From positions 67,292 to 131,291 of the forward strand of contig NZ_JH636442.1 of NCBI RefSeq assembly GCF_000255705.1: 64,000 bases of DNA, given 5' to 3'. Each line of letters begins with the position of its first letter. Position 1 is the first letter of the stretch. The notes beneath the pieces are model-generated. The model had not been told where the DNA came from. It searched no databases and saw only the letters and a program-made list of their open reading frames with translations. This DNA comes from Zavarzinella formosa DSM 19928. Its GTDB lineage: Bacteria; Planctomycetota; Planctomycetia; Gemmatales; Gemmataceae. The translations under genes were made by a program, and so were the position numbers. This document shows positions 42,628-50,816 of this stretch, in pieces.

Positions 42628-43479
42628 ATGACAATTCATTTGCGAAATTCGGCGGTCATCATCCTGTTGATCACACTGTGTCTCATGTTCTCGCCGGCGC
42701 AACGGATCACGAACAGCGACCCATCCGCCATCGCTTCCCCCACTTCCGGAAATCCTTGCCCGCCACGCCCGGACTCGACCAAATCATTTGAGGAACAATG
42801 CCAGGAAGATCCCCTGGCCGCCCTTCAGGGAGCGTTGGCCCGACATCGCGGGAAGGTCGAAGGGTATCGTTGCGAGTTCGTCAAACGAGAGCGAATCGGC
42901 GGCAAGTTGCGTGATCGTGAGGTCATCGCCTGCGAGTTTCAGGAATCGCCGTTTTCCATTCGCATGAAATGGCTGGAGGGCAAGGGCCGGGCCGACGCGA
43001 TGCTGTACGTTTCGGGGGAGAACGACAATCAACTGTTAATTGTTCCCTCCAGCGCGACGGCGAAAAGCGCCCTGAAATTCTTGGGCAAGAATTATGCCGC
43101 CCGCGCGCCGGAGGGGTCGGAGGCCCGTGACGCCGCCCGGCTGCCAGTGACCGAATTCGGGCTGGCCAACGCCTTTCGCCGCACGCTGACTGCCTGGCAG
43201 GCGGCGAAGGAGCGGGGCGAGCTGACGGTGGAATATCTCGGGGTGCAAGAAGTGGCCGAACTGGGCGGTTTGAAATGTTATACCTTCCAACGGACCTGTA
43301 AAACTCCAGAAGAAGACGGCCTGACGCAATCGACCGTTTATGTGGACGTGAAGAACAAGCAACAAGTCGGCATCATTCTCCGCAGCGAGACGGAACTGGT
43401 TGGCGAGTACTTCTTTAAGAACGTCGAACTGAATCCCAAGTTTGCCAACGACCATTTCGCGGCCCGTCATTTCAAATAA
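42628..43479 (+). CDS. DUF1571 protein
   Basis: A 283-aa protein of the DUF1571 family, related in fold to LolA/lipoprotein-carrier-like domains. The N-terminus has a hydrophobic segment (NSAVIILLITLCLMFSPA), so it is exported or anchored. Signature parts are YRCEFVKRERIGGKLRDREV, FSIRMKWLEGKGRADAMLY and the C-terminal VYVDVKNKQQVG. Relatives are common in planctomycetes and a few proteobacteria; function unknown. ATG 42628 is chosen because it starts the signal; the frame extends to 42460. Confidence 0.88.
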   Translation: MTIHLRNSAVIILLITLCLMFSPAQRITNSDPSAIASPTSGNPCPPRPDSTKSFEEQCQEDPLAALQGALARHRGKVEGYRCEFVKRERIGGKLRDREVIACEFQESPFSIRMKWLEGKGRADAMLYVSGENDNQLLIVPSSATAKSALKFLGKNYAARAPEGSEARDAARLPVTEFGLANAFRRTLTAWQAAKERGELTVEYLGVQEVAELGGLKCYTFQRTCKTPEEDGLTQSTVYVDVKNKQQVGIILRSETELVGEYFFKNVELNPKFANDHFAARHFK

Positions 43480-43553
43480 ATCTGATGCGATGACATGATT
43501 TCTTCAAGTCGGCCCTTGCTCTTCGTCGCGGGGAAGGGTCTACTAAAGGAGTC

Positions 43554-44915
43554 ATGAAATCGACCAACTTCTTCGATTCCAATCCGGAATCTCGGTCGGA
43601 TCGACTTGATCTGACCATCGATGTGATGAGGGAACTGAGCCGGGCGCGCGATCCGCAGGCCATGTACCGGGTCTACGCGCGTCGCATGGCGGAAATCTTC
43701 CCGACGGACCGGCAAATTTCCCTGAGCCGTCGCGGGTTGGTCCCCCCGGCGGTGCGCGTCACTCGTTTCAATCTCTGGCAGGATCACGTCAACCCGTGGA
43801 AGGAACCCGAACGGCTACCGGTTTTGGCCGGGGGCATCCTCGGAAAACTGGTTGCGGAGGGAAAGCCGGGGATTCTCAACCGGCTGGAAGTCCCCGACAA
43901 CGATCCCGCCGCCCCCTATCTGGAGGGGCAGAGATCATTGATGGCCCTGCCTCTTTATGAAGGGGGCGAATCCGTGAACATGGTGGTTGTCACCAGATCC
44001 GAACCGGATGCCTTCACGCCGGATCATTTGCCGGAACTGGTCTGGATGAGCAACCTGTTCGGCCGGGCGACGCAGGCCGCCGTGCTTTCCCAGAAACTGC
44101 ACACGGCCAACGAACAGGCCCAGCATGAACTCCGGCAGGTCGCCAAGCTCCAGCAAGCCTTGTTGCCGACGGAATTGCCCCGCGTTTCCACGCTGGATTT
44201 GAGCATGTATTCCCGAAGCACGGCCACGGCCGGCGGGGATTTTTATGATGTTATCCGACTGCCCAGAAACCGCGTCGGCTTATTGGTGGCCGATGTGTGC
44301 GGCCACGGGGCGTCGGCAGCCATGCTGGTCGCAGTTCTGCATTCGCTGGTGAAGACTTACACGGGGCCGCCATTCCCGCCGGGCCATTTGCTGACCTATG
44401 TGAACGACCATTTGACGAAAATGTACACTCGTTCGTTTGGCACGTTCGTCACCGCCGTCTATGCGATCTACGACCCGGATCGGGGAACACTGAGTTGGTC
44501 CAACGCCGGTCATCCGCCGCCAAGAATCACACGGGTGGCCGATGGTTCCGTCGAGGTGTTGGAACGCAAACGTTCCGTGCCCCTCGGAATTGTTGACGGG
44601 ACCGAATACCCGGAGGACGAGGTGAGCCTCAAACCGGGCGACCAAGTCTTGCTGCACACGGACGGCATCACCGACGCGAAGACCGCCGATGATGAATCCT
44701 TCGGGACGGAGCGACTGGACAAAATGTTGGGCGACTGTCCCTCCGGGGCAAAAGGGATCATCAAGCGGATTCTCGATTCTCTCGACCGCTTCACCAAAGG
44801 CGCCCCGTTGGGGGACGACTACACGCTGATTGCGATGAAGTTTATCCGCTCCAAGAAGAAAGCCGGGGAATTATCAGGCGAATTCCGGGCCGTGAACGGC
44901 GGGCAAGACATGTGA
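43554..44915 (+). CDS. SpoIIE-type PP2C phosphatase with GAF domain (RsbU-like)
   Basis: A 453-aa serine phosphatase of the RsbU/SpoIIE group. The N-terminal ~190 residues look like a GAF sensor (DVMRELSRARDPQAMYRVYA, SLMALPLYEGGESVNMVVVTR). A coiled coil follows, LHTANEQAQHELRQVAKLQQ, then the PP2C domain: LLPTELPRV, RSTATAGGDFYDVI, GLLVADVCGHGASAAML, LSWSNAGHPPPRI, VLLHTDGITDA and GDDYTLIAMKF. Metal-binding Asp residues are in GGDFYD, ADVCGHG and TDGITD/GDD. It probably acts on an anti-anti-sigma factor encoded elsewhere. AAGGAG precedes the ATG. The C-terminal 25 residues are basic and unusual. Confidence 0.92.
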   Translation: MKSTNFFDSNPESRSDRLDLTIDVMRELSRARDPQAMYRVYARRMAEIFPTDRQISLSRRGLVPPAVRVTRFNLWQDHVNPWKEPERLPVLAGGILGKLVAEGKPGILNRLEVPDNDPAAPYLEGQRSLMALPLYEGGESVNMVVVTRSEPDAFTPDHLPELVWMSNLFGRATQAAVLSQKLHTANEQAQHELRQVAKLQQALLPTELPRVSTLDLSMYSRSTATAGGDFYDVIRLPRNRVGLLVADVCGHGASAAMLVAVLHSLVKTYTGPPFPPGHLLTYVNDHLTKMYTRSFGTFVTAVYAIYDPDRGTLSWSNAGHPPPRITRVADGSVEVLERKRSVPLGIVDGTEYPEDEVSLKPGDQVLLHTDGITDAKTADDESFGTERLDKMLGDCPSGAKGIIKRILDSLDRFTKGAPLGDDYTLIAMKFIRSKKKAGELSGEFRAVNGGQDM

Positions 44916-44968
44916 ACACCCGGCGGCTGACCGAATCGGCCAACCGCCGGGGCCGTCACTTCATCAAA

Positions 44969-45364
44969 TTAACCTCGGGCGGCGGCACACGCCTTGGCGC
45001 ATTCCCGGCAGTGCTTCGCGCACTTCTTGCAGCATTCTTTGCCGCTCTTCTCGCACTGTTCCGCACAGGCCAGGCACATCTTTTCGCAGGTCTTGCAAAG
45101 TTCGTCCGCGAGCGGGGACTTCATTTCGTACAGATTGGCGCAGGCCGAGCACAAGTGGGAGCAAGTGTCGCACACCTTCACGCAGTGGGTAAGATCCTTG
45201 TCTTCCTTGCAACACTTCGAGCAATCTTCGCAGTTCTCGGCGCACTTGCGGCAGATCTCCACACAAGACACCCGCTTCTTTTCCTCGGACTGACCAGCTC
45301 CGGCGAAGACCGCCAGCGCGGCGACACCCAACAACATCGACAGGACATGGTTCAACTTCAACAT
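44969..45364 (-). CDS. Four-helix bundle copper-binding protein (Csp/DUF326-like), secreted
   Basis: A 131-aa protein with an N-terminal signal peptide (LNHVLSMLLGVAALAVFAG). The mature part has 23 cysteines in the repeating pattern C-x3-C-x2-C-x3-C of copper-storage proteins (Csp1/DUF326): VEICRKCAENCEDCSKCCKE, KVCDTCSHLCSACANL and LCKTCEKMCLACAEQCEKSG, with KKCAKHCRECAKACA at the end. Such proteins bind many Cu(I) ions in a four-helix bundle; an exported form (Csp1-like) would buffer copper in the periplasm. ATG 45364 follows AAGGAA. The Cys-rich and CopD-like genes next to it on the same strand support a role in copper. Confidence 0.93.
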   Translation of the reverse strand: MLKLNHVLSMLLGVAALAVFAGAGQSEEKKRVSCVEICRKCAENCEDCSKCCKEDKDLTHCVKVCDTCSHLCSACANLYEMKSPLADELCKTCEKMCLACAEQCEKSGKECCKKCAKHCRECAKACAAARG

Positions 45365-45482
45365 GATTTGGTTCCTTAATGAATTAACGGTAAGCGCATA
45401 TCAACACACACGCATGACGGAACAAGACCGTCACACCACACGGTTTGAAAAATGTCAATGTCAAGGAGTGGCCGGGAGTGGT

Positions 45483-45959
45483 CTAACAGCGCAAACGGTG
45501 GCAATAGTCGGTGAGAAATGACTGCCGATCATCAAGGGAGTTGGGGTGAATTTCGGAGAAGCGTTCCAGCCGGGGAACGATCACGTCCCCCGTGACGGGG
45601 AGCAATTCCAACATCACCGGTTCAAGGGCAATATCCGGGGCATCTTGTTGGGAAATCTGGAAGTTGTTGCTCCTGGCTTCGCAACACGGGCACTTCTTTG
45701 TCGGAGATTCGTGATGTTCCCGATTTGGGACCGGAGCCGGCTTGCCTTGCATGGCCAATCGGCAACTTGGGCAGGCGATTGGGGATTCCTCTTCGGGCGA
45801 GATCGTCGAAGGTGTTTCGCAGATGGCATTCGTCGCCGGGGCAGCCAACGTCATTCGTGACCATGCGCAACAACAAGCCAGCGGACCAAAAAAGGTCGCG
45901 GCCATGAGGATCACGAAAGTCATTCGGCGTGATTGCACGACGCAGAAACTCCTTGCCAT
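45483..45959 (-). CDS. Cys-rich secreted protein (paralog of 52630-53067)
   Basis: A 158-aa exported protein of unknown function. The signal-like N-terminus ends in FFGPLACCCAWS, a triple-Cys motif. Later come IACPSCRLAM, KKCPCCEAR (CPxC and CPCC motifs) and the tail DYCHRLRC. The other copy at 52630-53067 has the same FGPxACCC beginning and ends HRKLTC, though the middle differs. CPxC/CPCC could bind Cu or Zn. Neighbours on the same strand: a Csp-like copper protein downstream and a CopD-like membrane protein upstream. A metal-buffering or metal-sensing role is inferred. ATG 45959 has AAGG upstream. Confidence 0.68.
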   Translation of the reverse strand: MARSFCVVQSRRMTFVILMAATFFGPLACCCAWSRMTLAAPATNAICETPSTISPEEESPIACPSCRLAMQGKPAPVPNREHHESPTKKCPCCEARSNNFQISQQDAPDIALEPVMLELLPVTGDVIVPRLERFSEIHPNSLDDRQSFLTDYCHRLRC

Positions 45960-46058
45960 ATCATACGCCTTACACGGCTCAATCTAACACAATGTCCGTG
46001 AGAATTCCAAGACCGACTTGCGATCTTCGTCGAGTCCTGACAATCATCATCAGGCGTC

Positions 46059-46568
46059 TCAACCCGGCCAGGCTGCCAAAAGCCACCCGTCTATCCAAAC
46101 AAGACAGGCGGTTGATTTTGCCAATTGCCCCAACATCATCCCGGTGGCCGCGATCACGATCATGGTGAACGCCAGCAGAAACCCCTGCCGGTGAAGTCTC
46201 GGCAACTCCGTTCTGGTGGCGAATACCCGTTTCGGCCAAAACACCCAAGAGATGTAGCCGAACAATCCGAAGGCGATGATCCATAGACCAGACTTGATGC
46301 CCATGAAGGCGAGCCAGCCTTGGGAACTATTCCACCGCAAGCCGAGCAAAACAAACCCGGAGAGGCCGCAGGTCACCAGTGCCAGCATGACGACATATCG
46401 CATTCCGTGGGCCAGATCGAGGGAGTAGCGTTCAAACTCGGTTCCCTCGTGGAAAAAACGCATGGCCTTCGGATCGACAAAAAACGTCCGGTACACCAAC
46501 GCCCCGAACCAAGCCGCCCCGGAGAGCAGATGGACGGCCGCCAACAGATGATCGAGGAGGATGAGCAT
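46059..46568 (-). CDS. CopD-like copper resistance membrane protein
   Basis: A 169-aa protein with about four hydrophobic segments. It begins LILLDHLLAAVHLLSGAAWF, and the H-L-x-x-A-x-H-L-L pattern is that of CopD/PcoD family proteins, which are thought to take up copper across the inner membrane. His in the first helix and His in RYSLDLAHGMRYV are possible ligands. Also present: GLWIIAFGLFGYISWVFWP. The gene is shorter than full CopD (which has eight helices). ATG 46568 was chosen; TTG 46574 and GTG 46571 are alternatives. Copper-related neighbours support the name. Confidence 0.65.
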   Translation of the reverse strand: MLILLDHLLAAVHLLSGAAWFGALVYRTFFVDPKAMRFFHEGTEFERYSLDLAHGMRYVVMLALVTCGLSGFVLLGLRWNSSQGWLAFMGIKSGLWIIAFGLFGYISWVFWPKRVFATRTELPRLHRQGFLLAFTMIVIAATGMMLGQLAKSTACLVWIDGWLLAAWPG

Positions 46569-46696
46569 CACCAAGGACCGGGTGGATGTGTGTCCGTCAT
46601 GCTAACCGATCTTGGCGAGGCCCCGCAACCGGCAATTCGTCCGATGATATCATGATCCTTGCCTCATTCGACAACGCCACTTTTCAAGGATGCGCC

Positions 46697-47764
46697 ATGA
46701 TGCGTCTCTCCGGTTTTCTTCTTCTTCTTGCCACCACGATACCGCTATTGGCCCAAGAGGTTCCCAAGCCGCCGCCACCGGCCGAGGCGAAGAAGAATCT
46801 CTTGAAACTGCTTGACCGGCCCAAAGTCCCGGCGGCCGTCAAGGTTCTGAGCGAACCGAAGGAAGCCGGCGGGTTTGTCACGGAACACTACGACTTTGCC
46901 AGCGAGAAGAAGGCCGACGGAACAGAAGAGCGGGTGCCTGCGTTGTTGGTCCGCCCGGCGAAACCCGGCAAATTCCCGGTGATGATCGTTCTGCACGGCA
47001 CCGGGGGAAACAAGGAGAGCCAGCTTTCCTGGCTCAAGGAATACGCCAAGCGGGACATCATCGGCGTCGCCATCGACGCCCGTTACCACGGCGAACGTTC
47101 CGGCGGGGCGAAAGGGTCGGAGGCTTATGTTGCGGCCATCACGAAGGCTTGGAAGACCCCGACGGGGCAACCGCATGAACATCCCTTCTATTACGACACC
47201 GTTTGGGATTTGTGGCGGTTGCTCGACCAACTGGAAACCCGGCCGGATGTGGATACGAAACATCTCGGGATGCTTGGCATCAGCATGGGGGGCATTCAAA
47301 CATGGCTGGCGGCCTCCGTTGATGATCGCGTGAGCGTGGCGGCCCCGCTGATCGGCGTTCAAAGTTTCTTGGTGAGCTTGGAGAACGACAAATGGCAGGG
47401 CCGGGCGAACACAATCAAGGCGGCCCACGAGGCGGCGGCGAAAGATCTGGGCGAACCCGCCGTCAACGCCCGCGTTTGCCGGGCTTTGTGGGGCAAGGTG
47501 ATTCCCGGCATTCTGGATCAGTTTGACTGCCCAAATCTGTTGCCCTTGTTCGCCGGCCGGGCGTTGTTCATCGCCAACGGAGCCAAAGATCCCAACTGCC
47601 CCCTCGAAGGGGCCAAGATTGCCATTGCTCGCGCGGAAGAAGCGTTTGAGAAGGCGAACGCGAAAGACAAACTAAAGGTCATCATCGAAGATGTGGCTCA
47701 CACAGTGACGCCCAACGCCCGTGAACAAGCCATCGAGTGGACGTCCAAAATGCTGAAACCATGA
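46697..47764 (+). CDS. Secreted alpha/beta hydrolase (acetyl-esterase/S9-like)
   Basis: A 355-aa hydrolase with a signal peptide (MMRLSGFLLLLATTIPLLAQ). The core has VMIVLHGTGGNKESQL (oxyanion loop), IIGVAIDARYHGERSGG, the nucleophile elbow GISMGGIQTW with Ser, a candidate acid in ANGAKDPNCPLEG and His in DVAHTVTP. DARYHG is typical of acetyl xylan esterase and dienelactone-type families. Substrate not known. ATG 46697 (or 46700 next to it) follows CAAGGA. Expected outside the cytoplasm. The gene is divergent from the CopD-like gene. Confidence 0.85.
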   Translation: MMRLSGFLLLLATTIPLLAQEVPKPPPPAEAKKNLLKLLDRPKVPAAVKVLSEPKEAGGFVTEHYDFASEKKADGTEERVPALLVRPAKPGKFPVMIVLHGTGGNKESQLSWLKEYAKRDIIGVAIDARYHGERSGGAKGSEAYVAAITKAWKTPTGQPHEHPFYYDTVWDLWRLLDQLETRPDVDTKHLGMLGISMGGIQTWLAASVDDRVSVAAPLIGVQSFLVSLENDKWQGRANTIKAAHEAAAKDLGEPAVNARVCRALWGKVIPGILDQFDCPNLLPLFAGRALFIANGAKDPNCPLEGAKIAIARAEEAFEKANAKDKLKVIIEDVAHTVTPNAREQAIEWTSKMLKP

Positions 47765-47807
47765 TTTCCCTTTCCACATCGACGTCTGGTTCATGCAATA
47801 ATTGGCA

Positions 47808-49400
47808 ATGAACACTCCCGCCGAAATCCGCCCCTTGTCGCCGCTGATGCCCTTGGCGGCGAGTATTCTTTTCGCGGTGGCCCTCACCCAGCCGCCGGTG
47901 TTTTACTCAAACCAAAATCAATACTTTCTGCACGGCCTCGCCTCTTCGGGGTTTGCCGATTTGTCATCCGACTGGCTGGCGAACACCAAGGATTCGACCC
48001 CGGTGTTCTCTTGGGCCGTTTCGGTCCTGTATCCCCTGACCGGGGCGATGGGGGTGTACGCCGGTTTCTTCGTCATGTCGATGGTTTACTTCCTCAGCCT
48101 GTGGGCCATCATCGCGACCCTGCCGGGGAAGCCAGTCACCACGGCGGGACGCTGGACCTTCGCGGCGGCGATGATCGGTCTCCATTCGGGGATCATCCGT
48201 TGGGGTTCCGTGTATTTGTTCGGCGTCGATTACCCGTGGTTCTTTCAGGCGGGCGTGGCCAACCAATACATCCTCGGGGCCGGTTTGCAACCCTCCGTGT
48301 TCGGCGTCTTCCTCCTCACGGCCATCGCTTTCTTTGCCCACGGGCGAAACGTGGCCGCAGGCATGATGATCGCCCTGGCCTGCACGCTGCACTCGACGTA
48401 TCTGCTTCCCGGAGCATTGTTGGTAACGGGTATGATGGTTCGGCTGGCAGTCTCGCAGGGAATCGGGAAAGCCATTCGCTTCGGGTTGATTGTACTGCTC
48501 GGCGTGTTGCCAGTCACGGTGGCGGCGGCGGTGGTGTTTCGTCCGACGGACTCGGCCACCTTCGAGGAAGGGCAACGCATCCTCGCTTGGGTCCGCATCC
48601 CGCACCATTGCGACGCGGCCCGTTGGATTGATCTGATTGCATGGTTGCAAATCGCATGGGCGGGGTTGGGGATCGTCGCCTTGTGGCGTTCCAACCTGAC
48701 TCTCGCCATTGGTATTGCGGTGTCGCTGGCGACAGGCTTGAGCATTGTGCAAATTCTCACTCACAACACCTCGCTCGCCCTGTTGTTCCCGTGGCGGCTC
48801 TCGGCGGTGATAGTCCCTGTCGCAACAGCCGTTTTGCTTGCTCGCTTGACGGCCGGGTTGGAGAAATTGCCCGGCGTGTTTATCGGGTTGTGTTCGTTCG
48901 TTGTCATTGCCGTGGCGGTGGTCGGGGCTGAACGGGTTCATTCCAAGAACTTGGGCTATCAGGTGAGCGCCGCCGAGGACGGATTGCAACTGTTTGTGAA
49001 CGCCAACCGCCAGCCGGGAGATGTCTATCTGTTGCCCGCCGGGTTTCCGAAGCCTCCCGCCAAACCGGGATCGGCCTCCGCATCGTTTGTCCCGGTTTCG
49101 CAAACCGGCCGGCCGGCCATGTTTGAATTGCAACGCTTCCGGTTGATCGCCGGGGCGGCGGCTTATGTCGATTTCAAATCGATTCCCTATGCGGATATTG
49201 AAGTGATCGAATGGCAAAACCGCGTGAAAACCGTCGTTCGCTGGTATGCCACGCCGGATTGGGACTCATCCGGTGTTCTTGACGAAGTGCGGGTGGCCGG
49301 GATCACGCACGTCGTCGTGCCGGACGGCGTCAATGTGGCTTCCTCGCATCTCAAGCAAGTTTATGGCGACCCGGCTTATCGGGTGTTTCGTATTGAGTAA
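47808..49400 (+). CDS. Polytopic membrane protein with DUF6798-like C-terminal domain (GT-C-like)
   Basis: A 530-aa membrane protein with about ten hydrophobic helices in the first 370 residues, followed by a soluble C-terminal domain of about 150 residues (EDGLQLFVNANRQPGDVYLL, ADIEVIEWQNRVKTVVRW, DPAYRVFRIE). The early outside loop reads YSNQNQYFLHGLASSGFADL and DWLANTKDSTPVFSW, with acidic residues near the first helix as in GT-C glycosyltransferases. My recollection is that the C-terminal domain is a DUF6798-type. A lipid-linked sugar transferase or related role is possible but not shown. ATG 47808; the ribosome site is weak. Confidence 0.72.
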   Translation: MNTPAEIRPLSPLMPLAASILFAVALTQPPVFYSNQNQYFLHGLASSGFADLSSDWLANTKDSTPVFSWAVSVLYPLTGAMGVYAGFFVMSMVYFLSLWAIIATLPGKPVTTAGRWTFAAAMIGLHSGIIRWGSVYLFGVDYPWFFQAGVANQYILGAGLQPSVFGVFLLTAIAFFAHGRNVAAGMMIALACTLHSTYLLPGALLVTGMMVRLAVSQGIGKAIRFGLIVLLGVLPVTVAAAVVFRPTDSATFEEGQRILAWVRIPHHCDAARWIDLIAWLQIAWAGLGIVALWRSNLTLAIGIAVSLATGLSIVQILTHNTSLALLFPWRLSAVIVPVATAVLLARLTAGLEKLPGVFIGLCSFVVIAVAVVGAERVHSKNLGYQVSAAEDGLQLFVNANRQPGDVYLLPAGFPKPPAKPGSASASFVPVSQTGRPAMFELQRFRLIAGAAAYVDFKSIPYADIEVIEWQNRVKTVVRWYATPDWDSSGVLDEVRVAGITHVVVPDGVNVASSHLKQVYGDPAYRVFRIE

Positions 49401-49471
49401 CCTTGGGCTTATCTCGTTGCAACCGTCGATCTGATGGCGTAGCCTGTCCTCATCGCCGTCGAGGATTCTTT

Positions 49472-50734
49472 ATGCGCCACGCCGTTGCGGCATTGATTGC
49501 CTCAAGTCTGACTTTGTTCGCCGACTTCGCCGTTCTTGCCGCTGAGAAGACGACGCCGGAAGCCATGTTCGAGCAGCGGATCATGCCGATCTTCAAGTCC
49601 CCCAATCCATCGAGTTGTGTGCAATGCCACCTCGCCGGAGTGGACATCAAGAATTACATCCTCCCCTCTGCGGAGAAGACCTTTCGATCAATGCGGGATC
49701 AGGGCCTCATCGACCTGAAATCCCCCGCCGACTCGAAGATTCTGAAACTCATTGAAATGGGCCAAAAAGATCCGAAAGCTCCGGCAATTCACGCCAATAA
49801 TCGGAAGGCCGAACTGGAGGCATTCACCGCATGGATCAAAGCGTGCGCGGCTGACAAGACGCTGAGTGAATCCCCGAAACTGGCCGAGGCCGAACAGGCC
49901 AAGCCGCCGGTGCCCGATGCGGTGATCCGACATGCCCGCAAGGACCGGCTGTTGGAGTCCTTCGAGAGAAACATCTGGGCCATGCGGTTTCGCTGCATGA
50001 ATTGCCACACCGAAGGGACGCCGGCGAACGACAAGTATCGGAAGCAATTCGGTGACCGCGTCGCGTGGGTCCGAAAGGGCGGTTCGGGGGAGACGATGAA
50101 CTTCCTGTTGGAAAGCAAACTCATTGACGTGAAAACCCCGGAAAACAGCCTCCTGATCCAAAAGCCTTTGAACGCCGTGAAGCACGAAGGGGGCTTGAAA
50201 TTCGCGGTCGGCGATCAAGCCCACAAGTCGTTCCGGCAATGGGTGGAAGACGTGGCGGCCATCAAATCGAATGCTTATCAGAAGGTTGCTGACCTGCCGC
50301 CGGTGGTGAAGTCCCCTCGGGCGTTTGGCACGGAACTCTGGCTCAAGGTCGGCAACACACCGCCCGCTTGGGGGGACAAATTGCTCCAAGTGGATGTCCA
50401 CGCCCGCACAGCCGATGGCAAAGGCTGGGAGAAGACCCCCATCGCCTCCACGGACCGGATCGTCTTCGGCAAAGGCAGCATGTGGCAGCACACGCTGACC
50501 CTCTTCGCCGAACCGGGGTCCGACTTGGCCAAGAAATGGGCCAACGGCAAGCCGTTTTTGCCACGCGGCACGTATTTGCTGAAAGCCTATGTTGATGCCA
50601 ACGGCCGACTGAAAAAGGACTGGAAATCCCCGCTGACCGACAAGGATTTCGTTGGCCAAGTCGAAATCACCGCCGACTGGCGGGAAGGCTATGGAGCGAT
50701 GACCGCCGCCGACGGGCGACAGTTCCGCAAATGA
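49472..50734 (+). CDS. Diheme cytochrome c-like secreted protein
   Basis: A 420-aa exported protein with signal peptide (RHAVAALIASSLTLFADFAVLA). There are two heme-c attachment motifs: SSCVQCHLAG (CVQCH) and FRCMNCHTEG (CMNCH). Between them is a linker with many Ala/Lys. The last 150 residues (from about GTELWLKVGNTPPAW) are a beta-type domain without heme motif. It may carry electrons or act as an adapter for periplasmic enzymes. Such planctomycete heme proteins often pair with DUF1501 genes, but the nearest one here is 34 kb away. ATG 49472 has GAGG upstream. The C-terminus is convergent with an acyltransferase. Confidence 0.82.
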   Translation: MRHAVAALIASSLTLFADFAVLAAEKTTPEAMFEQRIMPIFKSPNPSSCVQCHLAGVDIKNYILPSAEKTFRSMRDQGLIDLKSPADSKILKLIEMGQKDPKAPAIHANNRKAELEAFTAWIKACAADKTLSESPKLAEAEQAKPPVPDAVIRHARKDRLLESFERNIWAMRFRCMNCHTEGTPANDKYRKQFGDRVAWVRKGGSGETMNFLLESKLIDVKTPENSLLIQKPLNAVKHEGGLKFAVGDQAHKSFRQWVEDVAAIKSNAYQKVADLPPVVKSPRAFGTELWLKVGNTPPAWGDKLLQVDVHARTADGKGWEKTPIASTDRIVFGKGSMWQHTLTLFAEPGSDLAKKWANGKPFLPRGTYLLKAYVDANGRLKKDWKSPLTDKDFVGQVEITADWREGYGAMTAADGRQFRK

Positions 50735-50762
50735 TCCGGCTACCGAAGCGTGGATTCATGTG

Positions 50763-50816
50763 CCTCTTGAACTCAGCCCTTCGTCAGCCGGATTATGAAG
50801 GAGTGAGTTCAAGAGG
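50763..50816. repeat. Inverted repeat between convergent genes
   Basis: CCTCTTGAACTCA (50763-50775) and TGAGTTCAAGAGG (50804-50816) are perfect complements with a 28-base spacer. The right arm lies inside the last codons of the acyltransferase. It probably serves as a bidirectional terminator. Confidence 0.7.

Noticed and set aside
47964..49217. Minus-strand open frame opposite the GT-C-like membrane protein
   Set aside because: The plus frame has ordered transmembrane helices and a folded C-terminal domain; the minus frame has only His/Arg/Gly-rich shadow sequence.
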